From positions 445,760 to 509,759 of the forward strand of contig NW_004457592.1 of assembly GCF_000313135.1 (NCBI RefSeq): a stretch of DNA of 64,000 nt, written 5' to 3'. Shown here piece after piece: positions 45,661-56,752 of the stretch. Numbering within the stretch: the first letter of the stretch is position 1; every line of letters starts with the position of its first letter. The notes beneath the pieces were generated by a model. That model saw only the letters and a list, made by a program, of their open reading frames with translations. It had not been told where the DNA came from and did not search any database. The translations under genes and the position numbers were made by a program. Origin of the DNA: Acanthamoeba castellanii str. Neff. Its lineage: Eukaryota; Discosea; Longamoebia; Acanthamoebidae.

Positions 45661-47138
45661 TTATATTGAACAAGACAAAAATAATAAATAAATTAGGTGG
45701 TGAGGAGTTACTCGTCGCCGAGCTGTACAGTGTCTTCTGGTCTTGGGTGACTTGGCTTGGTTTTGAGGTGCCGTCGCTCTTCTGCTCGCACCCTGGATCG
45801 TCGGCAGCACGAACAGAACACGGATCGCAAATGCGCGAACAGCTGCTCGTGCAGTTCCTTGCTCCACCTGTGGTGCGCGCGCACAACCCGAAAGACAACA
45901 AGAGCGTAAGTGGTACAGATCTCTAGGCAGGAGGGAAGGGCGTTCGACGAACCCGTAGACGATCGAGTTGAGCCACCCGGTCAAGGGAAGCAGGAATGCC
46001 GTCATGCACTCAAAATAAAAGCGAGGCTGCGTACGCAGTGGTGGTGGTGTGGTGAGCGAAAGATTGGAGAAGCAATGGCGCGGCGGCGTCAAGTGCACTT
46101 GTGGTCCAGTACCTGAGTTGGCGAGGAGTCGATGGCTTCGTAGACGTTCGTGGCCAGCGCCGGGCCCCAGCAGAGGATAAACGAAAGAATGTAAGCCGGC
46201 ACCTTGGTCTCCAGCTTAAATGCTCGTCCTGCGACGCACGACGCATTGTTTTACGAAGAGTCGGTTACCAATCGCGCGCACAAGACTCTTTGAACAGGGT
46301 ACGCGTACCTTGTTCAGTGTTGTAGATGGCGGAGAGTTTGAGCATTTGGAAGTAGCGTCGCGTGACGAAGGCGTAGATGATTATACAGTAGAGCACGGTG
46401 AGCACCACCATCCCGAGGAACACGAAGCTCCACACCTCTTGCGGGTCTGAGTACCAGCAACTGTTGCGCGTCTACGCCGTCAGCAACGAACTCCATTTAC
46501 AAATTGATTTTTATATATTTATAAACAATAAGGTGGATAAATAACATAATTATTATGTTATTTATAAGGCAATTAAAACATTAAATAAAATCAAAAATAT
46601 AAAAATCGCGCAATTAAATAAATCGTACAAAAATCGCAATTAAACCGTACCTGTAAGCGCCGTTCGACATGGAGCCGTCGACGAGTGGCCACACGACGAA
46701 GGGCAGAGGCACGACCCAGGCGATGAGGTGGTAGTATCGCTCTTTGAAATTGGAGTGCTGGGGAATGAGGACGTCGCCGAAATGCGAAAATTTGATGTGG
46801 GTGAAGCGATACAGCATCTCGGTAGCGATGAAGGCGGTCCAAAAGAAGGACGCGAGGTAGAGGTATTTCTTGTAGGGGCCGAGGATGCGGCACACGTAGT
46901 CCGACTCGTCCATTATGCCTAACGTGACGAGCCATTCGATGGCGTTGAAGAGATCGACGATGGAGAGATAGAAGACGAGGCGTTGGAAGTAGTTGCGTCG
47001 CTCTTGCTGGATAACGAGGAAGCAGTAGACGATGAAACCACACCCGAGCGCCGACAGGATGTTCGATACGCCGCAGATGTACTTGAGCGTTTGCGCCTGC
47101 GACGCGGACCACCCGTCTTCATCACCGTCCTCCATCAT
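45661..47138 (-). CDS. Seven-transmembrane receptor, cAMP-receptor/secretin-like
   Basis: The first exon (ATG at 47138, or the next codon) encodes five helices: YICGVSNILSALGCGFIVYC, YFQRLVFYLSIVDLFNAIEW, KYLYLASFFWTAFIATEMLY and YHLIAWVVPLPFVVWPLV are visible. The next has VFLGMVVLTVLYCIIIYAFV and RRYFQMLKLSAIYNTEQ; then KVPAYILSFILCWGPALATN; then MTAFLLPLTGWLNSIVYGFV, helix 7 with the N-S-I-V-Y-G signature. This order fits Dictyostelium-type cAMP-receptor-like and secretin-like receptors (class B/E), which couple to heterotrimeric G proteins. The ligand is unknown. The cytoplasmic tail runs in the same frame to about 45661, but its true end is uncertain. It has Cys, Arg and Thr-rich sequence. 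Confidence 0.85.
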
Positions 47139-47436
47139 CTTCCCTTCCTCCTGTCGATCGGTCAAACCCCTCTCGCAGGCAGTGATCTAATAAAAGAATA
47201 GTAGTGTATTGCCTTGATGAGCAAGTGTTCACCCCGTCGTCCGCCCTTTTCGTCCACCATCTCCTTGAATCTCACAAGTTTCAAATTCTTTGGTTTCAAA
47301 GCTTGACTAGCCGACAAAATGGTAAAATTTGAAGAATTTCAACTGTGCCTGGTTCGGCAAATGGCGGAGAGGAAGCAACTGAAGTTTTGTAGGCAGCACA
47401 CCAGGAGCACGGTACCCTGTGCAACGGAGAGGAGCG

Positions 47437-49117
47437 ATGAAGGTGACCCAGTTGGTGGTGATGCCGCAGGGCAGGGACCTCAACGGCTGCGGCTTCCACG
47501 CCCTCTTCAACGCGAGCACCGTTCTGACCCGCCTCGCCCCCTCCAGTGAGGGTCTTGCCGGTATGTCAACAACAACGCATAGGTGCCATTCGAACCAGCC
47601 ACCTTCATCTTCTCCCTGTGCTCATCTGCTGAGAGTTGTGGTGGCTGCAGTGGTCTGCACGATGAATTGGCCTTCCAGAGCGAGCGCGCTGCGTGGGTGG
47701 CCGCGCTCAAGGCGAAAGCCCAGCAGGAGGGCGACCGCTTCTACCCATGGACGATCCGCTGCGTGGACGCAGGTGCTGCATGCCCACGTTCATGAGTGAT
47801 CTCCACCATGGCGACACTCACCAATTGTTGGTGATCACCAACCCAAACGACGTCAGGAGTGCTGGAGCGTCTGCATGCCGAGTACTTGATCGAACACTAC
47901 CCTTCCCTCGCAGCTCTGGGGGGTTCGTCTTCAGCTGTCCTGGAATGGTGGAGATGTGGTCACACTGTATTTGTGCTGCTGACATGGCGCTGTCCGCAGG
48001 GAAAGAGGCGTTTGTGCTGCTCCCCGAGCTGTGCACAGAATCGCTCAAGACCGGACTGTTCGGCGAGGCCGAAGCTACGGCCGTGCACGGCCACATCCAG
48101 GCATTCCGCCAAGCATCGGTTCAGGCCGTGGTATGACGGGCCTCTGCTCAGGCGACACTCTGATGATGCCCTCAGCCGTCACACATCTGCAGGCATTCCT
48201 CATCGGCTCGCTCAATCACTGGGTCACGCTGGTCGCTCACAAGCGCGGGACCGACGTCGAACTGTGCGTTGCCTACGCTCTCATCTCTCCGGGCGTAGTG
48301 ACCGCTGATGGTATGGAGTGTGTAGCTGGTATATGGACAGCCGCGGCTACGACATAGCCGTGTGTGCGGGTGACGAAGAGCTACTGCACCACATGGTGCA
48401 AACGTACGTCGAGGCAACTGCAAGCGAGGTACGTACCGACCGAGGAGTGATGAATGATAGCTTTGCCGCTGCTGGTTCCACTCGTCTCATGGCGCTCTCT
48501 ACACAGTCGCCCCTGGGCGTTGAAGAACGACGGAGATCTCACCTCCAGTCTCTGCGAAGCACCCACTTTGCCATTCACCTGCTGGCAGACTGCCTTGCAG
48601 GTCTCTTTCCTGTCGTGTGTGTGTGTGTGTGTGTGTGTGATGTGTCGCTCACATGCGAGTCACGTTTTCTGTGACAGGTCGCACCCACTTCCCTGACGTC
48701 GCGTTTGGGTATGCAGTGGAAGGCATTGCCGAGTGTTGGCTTGCCTTTCGCAAGGAAAAGACGCCGACCTCGCCGCCACTGAGCCCGTCCTGGACCGAAA
48801 ACGACGCGAGGGAGCGACGGAAAGCGCTGGTGCTGGAGTGGTTGCGTGACTACAACGGCCTGCAGGCCCTGGAGCGCGACGTGGTGAGGAAGATCGAGAT
48901 GCGGGGCGGTATCGAGAAGCTGAGCCCGCAAGCGAGGCTTACGCTTCGAACGTGGCTGGACGACATGGTCGGCCACCACTTGAGCGAAGTGCAACCACGA
49001 GACGTCGAGCCGGTGGAAGCAGAGAGCACGACAGGCGCAGCTGTGGGTGAACGAACATTGGCCAGCTTGGTGACCTTGCTCCGGCCACTGCGCCAGCAAC
49101 TAATGCAAACTAGCTGA
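47437..49117 (+). CDS. Putative papain-fold cysteine peptidase, family not identified
   Basis: About seven or eight exons. The first frame from ATG 47437 reads VTQLVVMPQGRDLNGCGFHALFNAS; later exons give ERAAWVAALKAKAQQEGDRF, GVLERLHAEYLIEHYPSLAALG, EAFVLLPELCTESLKTGLF, FLIGSLNHWVTLVAHKRG, ELWYMDSRGYDIAV and a helical C-terminal part (ALVLEWLRDYNGLQALERDV). Cys in NGCGFHA, His in NHWVTLV and Asp in YMDSRG occur in the order C-H-D of papain-like and deubiquitinating peptidases, and the spacing and HW pair resemble them. Activity on ubiquitin or a related tag is a guess. Upstream ATG 47320 leads into another frame, so an unseen first exon is possible. Some internal exon borders are tentative. 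Confidence 0.62.
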
Positions 49118-49153
49118 TCATTAGCATTGCATTCACGCACGACCACACGCACG

Positions 49154-49154
49154 A

Positions 49155-49203
<49 letters not shown>
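49154..49203. repeat. (CA)n microsatellite between convergent genes
   Basis: Pure CA dinucleotide run lying between the stop codons of the peptidase-like gene and TFIIIC subunit 6. Confidence 0.95.
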
Positions 49204-49204
<1 letters not shown>

Positions 49205-49247
49205 GAGGTGGAGAGAAGCGAGGCCTGGTGGGTTTGAGAGAGTTATT

Positions 49248-49922
49248 CTATGGTTGTCGGTCGCGATTGGGTTCGTTGGTGGTGACGTAGAAGGCCGGCT
49301 GTTCTTCGGCGTCCGGCTCCCGCTGGGCCGGGGGCCTCTCCTCGGGCGGCTTCTGGCCCTTCTGCAACACCGTGTCCTTGGGAATGAGGTCGATCTTGCG
49401 GAACACCAGCTTCTTCTGCGCCGAGCACACGAAGCGCACGTCCTCTTCCTCGTTCGCTTCGGCATCACCTGCGTAGCATTCGAAGGTTAAGGTGCTGTTC
49501 GTGTCGTGCCGTGTGTCGGGTGGTGTGTTGTACCTGATGCGGTCGTTGGTGGTTCGAAGTAGAGATGTGTGCCGATGATGTGTTCGTAGGAGCCCTGGTA
49601 CGCAGTGTTGTCGAGCTTCAGTATCGGGTTGGGCGTTTCGAGTCCCTACGCGCGACACATGATCAGCACGCGCGCGTTCCCTTCCACCACCGTGACGCGT
49701 ACGGTGGAAGAGGAAGGTGCACAGGCAGAGGACGAGTGAGGCACGCCGTACGATGAGGGAATAGTTTTTGAAGGTCTGCAGCAGATTGGTGCCCTGATAA
49801 TCCACAAATTCGAGCGGTATGTAGAATTCCTCCACCTCTTCATCTTCTTCTATCATCTCCCCGCCTTCTGCTTCCCTACGCTCCTTCTCGCCTTCCATTA
49901 CGCCATGGCCTGCGTGCTCCAT
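49248..49922 (-). CDS. GTF3C6: Transcription factor IIIC subunit 6 (TFIIIC_sub6)
   Basis: Three exons. The first (from ATG 49922) is Glu rich and ends in EFVDYQGTNLLQTFKNYSLI. The second (about 49646-49535) reads GLETPNPILKLDNTAYQGSY then EHIIGTHLYFE, the hallmark of the family (P-I-L-x-(L/V)-D, G-x-Y-E, G-T). The third has VRFVCSAQKKLVFRKIDLIP and a Pro/Glu-rich tail. It corresponds to human GTF3C6 and to the tau55-type core, a small beta-barrel subunit of TFIIIC, which binds A- and B-box promoters of tRNA genes for polymerase III. Nuclear location is expected. The length, about 155 residues, is short but complete. Confidence 0.88.
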   Translation of the reverse strand: MEHAGHGVMEGEKERREAEGGEMIEEDEEVEEFYIPLEFVDYQGTNLLQTFKNYSLIVRRASLVLCLCTFLFHRTRHGGGRERARADHVSRVGTRNAQPDTEARQHCVPGLLRTHHRHTSLLRTTNDRIRYNTPPDTRHDTNSTLTFECYAGDAEANEEEDVRFVCSAQKKLVFRKIDLIPKDTVLQKGQKPPEERPPAQREPDAEEQPAFYVTTNEPNRDRQP

Positions 49923-50031
49923 CTTCACGCTTGTGTATTGATTTATTTGTTTATTTTCCCATTTATTTTTCTCTTTTGTTTTTCAAGCGGCCACGAAGGC
50001 AAACCTTCACTTCCTCGAAGTTGCGGTGGAG
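49923..50031. promoter_or_regulatory. 109-base divergent promoter: TFIIIC subunit 6 / aspartyl-tRNA synthetase
   Basis: The two start codons face away from each other with 109 bases between them. An AT-rich core (TTATTTGTTTATTTTCCC) sits in the middle. Shared control of a tRNA-gene transcription factor and a tRNA synthetase is possible but only inferred from layout. Confidence 0.4.
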
Positions 50032-53000
50032 ATGAAGGCACGCCTGGGCAGTACTGGGGTGTTGCGTGCTGGTCGCACCGGCCGAGCGGCAAGTAGCGCG
50101 GCGGTTCCGGCACGGCATGCGGCCGGGCGTGCGAGCGCTCCTGTACGGGAGGGGATTAGCAGCTCCAATTCGCGACCGGGCGCGATCATCAGTGGCCTCA
50201 GATGGGGGCGCCCCTCTTCAACATGGCTCCCTTCGTCGGCAGCTCCACAGTGGCCTCAGCTCCGGAGCTTTTCCACTTCATCTTCGCCCGCACCCAAGAA
50301 AGCGGGCCTGGGCTCGACCACACCCGCCCTCGACCGCACCCACCACTGCGGACGAGTGACCGCGGCCGACGCTGGCACCTCCGTCCGGCTCTGCGGCTGG
50401 CTCACCGCCTCCCGGTACCGATTTATTTATTTTATTATTTATTTTAATTCTTGCTATTTTATGCAATTGTTATTATTATTTTGTGAGCCATTTGTTTATT
50501 AAATAAATAAGTACTGATTTATTTATTGTTGCCAAAGGGATTTTGGCGGCGTGCTGTTCCTGGTGGTGAAGGACCACACGGGTCCGGTGCAGGTGCTGGT
50601 GGACGAGAAGCGACTGACGCCCGGCCTCAGGGAGCAGGTGGCCAGTTGGCGCATTGAGAGCGTGGTATGAGATCTACCTCTCATCATCGCCTCTTCTTCT
50701 ACCCAAAATCTCCTGCACGCACACGCACACGCACACGCACACACACACGCACACGCACACGCACACGCACACGCACACGCACACGCACACGCACACGCAC
50801 ACGCACACGCACAACCGCACACGCACACGCACACGCACAACCGCACACGCACCACCGCACACTTGTCGCTTACGCAAGGGCCGTTGGCGTGCACAGGTCA
50901 CGGTCACGGGCAAGGTGCAGCTGCGCCCGGCCAGCATGCAGAACAAGGACATGCCGACGGGCGAGATCGAGATCGTGTGCGAGGACATCGCCCTGCTCAA
51001 CCCCACCTCGCACACGTCCCTGCCCTTCCCCTCGTGGAGTTCGCCCCTTCACGGCGACGAGCGTGACGCTCTTCCGCCCGAAGAACTTCGGCTCAGGTAT
51101 GCATCTTCTTCGTGTGCGTGCGTGCGTGCGTGCGTGCGTGCGGTTGTGCGCTGAATGCACTTGTTTATTTGTTTTGGGCAGGTATCGCTTCCTGGATATT
51201 CGGCGGCCGTACATTCAAGACAACCTGCGACTTCGATCGCAGCTGTCGCTGGCGGCGAGGAACTATCTGCACGGCCAGGGCTTCTCTGAGAGTACTCCCT
51301 CTCTTTCTTTCAACCCCTTATCTTAGCCACTGTGGACCACTAACAAATTCGCCATGACGCACACGCACCACCGCACACGCACCACCGACACGCACACCAT
51401 CGACTCTCAACAGTCGAAACGCCCACACTCTTTCGAAGCACGCCCGAGGGCGCGCGGGAATTCATCGTTCCCACGCGCACCCGTGGCAAGTTTTACTCGC
51501 TGCCGCAGAGCCCGCAGCAGTACAAGCAGCTCCTCATGGTGGGCGGCATCGACCGCTACTTCCAGTTCGCCCGCTGCTACCGCGACGAGGGCATCCGCTT
51601 CGACCGACAGCCCGAATTCACACAGGCACCCCATCCGCCTTGTCACTCTCTATGTTGCTATTATATTTACATATCTTACATATTCTCACATATTCTCACA
51701 TATATTCTCACATATTGGGCAGATTGACATGGAGATGGCGTTCGTGGGCGACCGGGACGTGTGCAACCTCACCGAAGGCCTCGTTCGAACAATGTGGAAG
51801 ACGGCTGGACACGTGCGCTCACCCAACCACGCACCACCGCACACGCGCACACATCACCGCACACGCGCACACACACGCGCGCATGTGCCTGGCCTAATCT
51901 CTGCTGGACCGTTCGCGTTTTCTCGGGTGCAGACACTGCCCGACCCATTTCCTCGCATGTCGTTCCGGCACGCAATGGAGACCTACGGAAGCGACAAACC
52001 CGACACACGGTACTCAAGCCAACACGACACACGACACACACGACACACGACGCACAGTTTTAAAGAAAAAAACCCAATGCGTGCAGATACGACCTGTTGC
52101 TGAGGGACGTCACCGACATCCTCCAGCAGAGCCGCGTCAACGTGCTCACGGCCCCGCTGACTGCCGGCGCCAGCACCGACGCCGCCGCCCACAAGAAGGG
52201 GCCGGGCAGGTGCATCAAGGCCATCAACGTCCGGGGCATGGCCGACCTCTCCCGCGAGGACAGCGACGGCATCCAGAAGCGGGCGCGGGACCTGGGCGGG
52301 AAGGGCGTGGTCGAGATCCGGTGCGGGCCGGAGGGCAAGTGGCGGTCGCCCATCGAGAAGCACCTGACCGACGGCGAGCGGCGGCGGCTGGGCGACGCCC
52401 TCGAGGCGCAGGAGGGCGACCTGCTCCTCCTGTGCTCCGGCCCCGAGCGCGACGACGTCTCGCTCATCCTCGGCGGCATCAGGTGCCCGCTCCACCGCAC
52501 AAGCGTAGTAGCGCGCCTCGTCTCTTGCGCTTACACGACACACACCGCACACACCACACACACCGCACACACCACACACGACACGACACGATACACGCGA
52601 CACATGCAGGTCGCATTGTGCGAAGCTGATGAAGCGGCGCGGCAAGCTGAGCATTCCGGACGACCAGTACAACTTTCTGTGGGTCGAGGAGTTCCCGCTG
52701 TTCTCGTTCGAGAGCGCCAGCCCGGGCGAGGCCAAGCGCATCGTCACCACGCACCACCCGTTCACCGCGCCGCACCCCGACGACATCGATTTGCTCATGT
52801 CCTCCGACGCCGAGCATGATCTCTTGCGCGTCAGGTACGCACGTGTGCAGTGGTGCGTGTGCGATCGTGCGTGTGCGGTCGTGCGTGTCTCACAAACAGT
52901 TTCATCGGTTCCCAGAGGTCTGCACTACGACTGCGTGGTCAATGGCGTAGAACTGGGCGGCGGGTCGATCCGTGTGCACAACGAAGCCATGCAACGGTAC

Positions 53001-53489
53001 ACCCTAAGTGAATTGCATGTCGTGTGTTGTGTGCGTGGCATGTGTCCTGGGTTGTGTTGTGTGTCATACGTGTAATCTGATGAGCGCACACACGTGTTTC
53101 TTCTTCAAAAAAGGCACATTTTCCGTGTGTTGGGCATGTCCGACAATGTCATGACTCGATTCCAGCACCTGCTCGACGCGCTGGGCATGGGCTGCCCACC
53201 GCACGGCGGCCTCGCCATCGGTTTCGACCGGTACACAACAAAAACCACCCGCCCCGAACTAACCACCACGCATCTCTTGCTCACGATGCTGATGATGAGT
53301 GTCGTGTGCGTGTGCGGTGCGATCAACAGGCTGATGGCCATCTTGTGCCACGCCGAGAGTCTCCGCGAGGTGATCGCCTTCCCGAAGACGGCCACCGGCA
53401 ACGAGCTCATGACCGGTGCTCCCTCCGAGCCGGGCCTCGACGAGCTCAAGGAGTACCACATCTCCGTGGCCGCCGCACCTCCTTCATAA
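50032..53489 (+). CDS. DARS2: Aspartyl-tRNA synthetase, bacterial/organellar type
   Basis: About a dozen exons. The first encodes a long Arg/Ser/Ala leader with almost no acids ([20 protein letters not shown]), a likely mitochondrial presequence, then [20 protein letters not shown], start of the anticodon-binding OB fold. Next are [40 protein letters not shown] (motif 1 region), [40 protein letters not shown] (motif 2), a bacterial-type GAD insertion ([19 protein letters not shown]), [29 protein letters not shown] and [17 protein letters not shown] (motif 3). It attaches Asp to tRNA-Asp in mitochondria. The bacterial insertion distinguishes it from the cytosolic enzyme. Introns are packed with CACACG-type repeats. 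Confidence 0.95.
50716..50851. repeat. (CACACG)n microsatellite in an intron
   Basis: Hexanucleotide CACACG array with a few ACAACCG steps in the second half, in an intron of the aspartyl-tRNA synthetase gene (sense strand CA rich). Confidence 0.95.
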
Positions 53490-53527
53490 CACTTTTTAAT
53501 TATTTATAAATAAAAATGAAAATGGGC

Positions 53528-56500
53528 TCACAGGTCAGGGAACAGCCGGCGGTTGTCGGCTGCCCTCCGTTCGGCTTCGGCCAGCTGGGCAGAGACCCCC
53601 TTTTCCTCCTCGGCCCGGCCGATGGTGAGCTGGCGCAGCCGGGCCAGGAGCACGGCCTTGCCCTCGAACAGGTCGGCCTTGAGCGGGTGCCGCCCGGGCA
53701 GCAGCGCGTCAGCCACCGCCTCCAGCCGCTCCGCCAGCCGCAGACCCGCCTCCACCTGCTTCCGTATCGCCGCGCGCTGGTCCTCGTTCATACTGAGCCC
53801 CGCCCCGCCGCCGCCGCCGGCGGCCTGAAGCGGCGGCAGGCGCCCGTCGAGCTTGCGGCGCAGGAGCTCGCCGTGGAGCAGGTAGATCTGTAGGAGGAGG
53901 TAGTGGTGCGGATGCATGACCGGCCCGGCGTGGTCGGCGATGACGGCCTCGAGCTGCTGGAGCGCGGCGGCGAGGTCCTGCGTGGCGCCGAGCGCGGCGT
54001 GGGCCTCCTCGAACCGCCGGACGAGGCCGGCCTCGAGGCGCTCCACGTCGCGGGCGAACCCGGCGGCCCGGCCGCACGCGGCGTTGTCGCAGCGCCAGCG
54101 GTCCTCCTCCGTCTCGATGCCCGCCTGGGTCAGCGGCAGCGGAACGAGCAGGCCCTCGTTGCACGCCTTGCACGCGAACGCTCGCAGGTGGCACTCTGCA
54201 GAGTCGAACGTTCGTGAGACACACACAACACGCAGCACGCATGACACGACACGACACGCACGACACGCATGGTACGCACCGGTCAGATCCAGGCAACGCT
54301 CGCACTGGCAGAGGAACACCTTGGTCTGGTACAGCTCGCGCTGCCGGATTTGGGTAGGAAGCAACGGGTTGCTGACGTGTCGTGTGTCGCGCGTGCCGTG
54401 GGTGTGCATCCGAGCGTGCGGTCGCGCGTGTGCGGTGGTGCATGTGCGGTGGTGCGTGTGTTAACGCAGGACGGGTGCTGCGAAAGGCGGGTGAGGTGCG
54501 TACCCCAGGTAGGACCAGGTGATCTCACTGCCGGCCGCGATCGGTTCCAGGGCCAGCATCGCCAATCGTCTCCCCTTCGTACGGTGCATCGCGTTTTCCC
54601 GGCAACTACGCCGTCGCACGTGTCGTGTCGTGTCGTGTCGTGCGTGTTGCGTGTTGCGTGTTGCGTGTGTTGCGTGTGTTGCGTGTGTTGCGTGTGTTGC
54701 GTGTGTTGCGTGTGTTGCGTGAGCCGAAAGTAGAGGGGGTCCAAGCAAGACGGGACTTACCTGTGGGAGACGATGGCGGAGGTCAAGAAGAGCCCAGATC
54801 CCTCGCCGTCCTTCGACTGCCCCTCGCCGCTTTCGTTCTCTGCACCATGCCAGCCTTTCCATCAGAGGGGGGGGAACGACTCGCCAGTGCGTGTGCGATG
54901 TGTGCGGTGTGTGTGAGAGCGGAGATGTACCGGCGGGAGGGCGTCCGACGGCAAACTGATTGACGGAGCAAATGCAGACAATGATGAGCATTGCCTCCTT
55001 GGCCACCTTCATCTCCGCGGGCAAGACCTGACCATCCACTCACACGTACGTCAACGACGACACACACACACCACCACCACCACCACCACCACCACACACA
55101 CAACGACACACGCCAGGCACGCGCGCGCGCGGGTAGGTCCACGATGGGAACAAAACGCACCCGCAGCATGTCCTCAACGGCCGGAGCGTAGGTCTGCAGC
55201 AAATCGATCTGGGATTCGGCATGCGCCTGCATGTGCATCATGCGATCGAACACCGGCGTGCCCTCAACTCCCCTCTATTGCGTGGGTCGTGTGCCATATG
55301 TTGTGAGTGTTGCGTCGTGCGTCGTGTTGCGTGCATCGTGTGCCGTGAGTGACGTGAGTGGTGTGCCGTAGTTGGGAGGCGACCTTTTGGGAGCTGAGGG
55401 TCTCGAGCCATCGGGCGATGACGATGCGGAGCAGCAGCAGGATCTCCAGATTCACAATGAGGTGCCCGAGCTTCTTCACGTAAAAGCACTCCACCCGATG
55501 CAACACCTCTCCCTCGGCTCTGCGCCCAGTCATCAGTCCGTGCGTGTCGTGTCATGTCGTGCGTGTGTCGTGTGTCGTGTGTCGTGTGTCGTGTGTCGTG
55601 TGTCGTGTGTCGTGTGTCGTGTGTCGTGTGTCGTGTTCTGTGTCGTGTGTCGTGTGTCGTGTGTCGTGTGTCGTGTGTCGTGTGTCGTGTGTCGTGTGTC
55701 GTGTGTCGTGTGTACCGGCAAGCGGGGGAGCAGAAGGCGATGGTGTGGCACTTGTTGCACCGAGCGGCGGCGGCGGCCGGACCCGGGGCCATGGCCTTGA
55801 AGCAGTGGTGGCACACATCGCGTCGCCGGAGCGTGCGGCACGAGGGCGCGAACGCGTAGGCCTCCTCCTCGAACGGCTCCTCACCTCTGCGCGTGTCGTG
55901 TCGTGTCGTGTCGTGTCGTGTCGTGTCGTGTCGTGTCGTGTCGTGTCGTGTCGTGTCGTGTCGTGTCGTGTGAGTCGAACGATCAGTGAGTAGAGAGGAG
56001 TGGTGGGGCGACGAAACTGTGCGATGTCGCGAACGGCGAATGCGGCGCGGCCCTTGCCCTCGACCTCGTCGCGGATGACGAACGCCCGCCTCGAGTCGTC
56101 GTCTTCGCCGCCGGCCTCGCGCTGCAGCGATCGGGCGAAGCGTTCGAATGCCTCGACGGCGGCGGCGACTTCGGCTTCGGTGGCGGGAGCGGCCACGGGC
56201 GGCCGTCCGGAAGCCACTGCCGCCGGACGTTGCTGCGGCAGCTGCGCACTGGTGGCAGCCGAGGCCGAGGTGGCCGAAGTGGCGGCAGCCAGGCGCGGGC
56301 ACTCCTGCTTGTGTACGGCCTTCCAATGGCTCACCTGGTGCTCTGCCAGAGCCAACCACCCATTGCAACAATTTAGTCGCGATTTATTATTTTTTCTATT
56401 TATTTTAAAATTAATAGACTCTGCATAGGCCACTCAGCCTCGCCAAGTTCAACCACCTCTTTTTTATAAAAAACTAAAAAAAAAATCTAATAATCTCGCT

Positions 56501-56662
56501 ATTTGAAGATTCAGATTCAAAATTGGGAATTGGAATCTTTAGAGGTCAAGATTCGCAGGGTGTACCACGGGAGCAGTACGCGGTGGTCCGGCACACCGAA
56601 CAGCGCGAGAGATTCGTCCCACTGGCCCCGCACACCGCGCATCGGAGCGCCGGCGTAGCCAT
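53528..56662 (-). CDS. SET-domain lysine methyltransferase with two MYND zinc fingers (SMYD-like)
   Basis: Exon 1 starts at ATG 56662 and encodes half of a MYND finger, RCAVCGASGTNLSRCSVCRT then AYCSR. The next exon supplies its end (HQVSHWKAVHKQECPRL). After an Ala-rich linker the SET domain begins (GKGRAAFAVRDIAQ) and is interrupted, as in SMYD proteins, by a second MYND: DVCHHCFKAM, RCNKCHTIAFCSPACR. Later exons give RIVIARWLETLSSQK, the SET core SAIVSH|SCRENAMHRT (the NHSC-like motif across an intron), MLALEPIAAGSEITWSYLG and the post-SET cysteines VFLCQCERC, followed by a helical C-terminal part. SMYD enzymes methylate lysines in histones and other proteins. Two MYND fingers in one chain is unusual. 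Small middle exons near 54960-55260 are tentative. Confidence 0.85.
54625..54721. repeat. GTGTGTTGC-type tandem repeat in an intron
   Basis: Five-base TCGTG copies pass into perfect 9-base units (TGCGTGTGT), inside an intron of the SET/MYND gene. Confidence 0.9.
55556..55712. repeat. (GTGTCGT)n 7-bp tandem repeat in an intron
   Basis: About 21 copies of a 7-base unit, GTGTCGT, broken once by a TTC step, in an intron of the SET/MYND gene directly following the second MYND exon. Confidence 0.95.
55892..55970. repeat. (GTGTC)n 5-bp tandem repeat in an intron
   Basis: About 15 perfect pentanucleotide units in the intron before the second MYND exon of the same gene. The same unit, in reverse complement, occurs at 2348-2424. 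Confidence 0.95.
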
Positions 56663-56752
56663 CTTTACTTCAGAAAAAATAAATGAAATAAAAAAAAAGA
56701 AAACAGGGCCGCTGTGTTTAGATGGCCGGTGGTTGACGGTGGTTGCAACCGC

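Noticed and set aside
49905..50031. Earlier start for aspartyl-tRNA synthetase
   Set aside because: That frame upstream of 50,032 lacks an in-frame ATG in the window before a stop. The ATG at 50,032 gives a good organellar leader.
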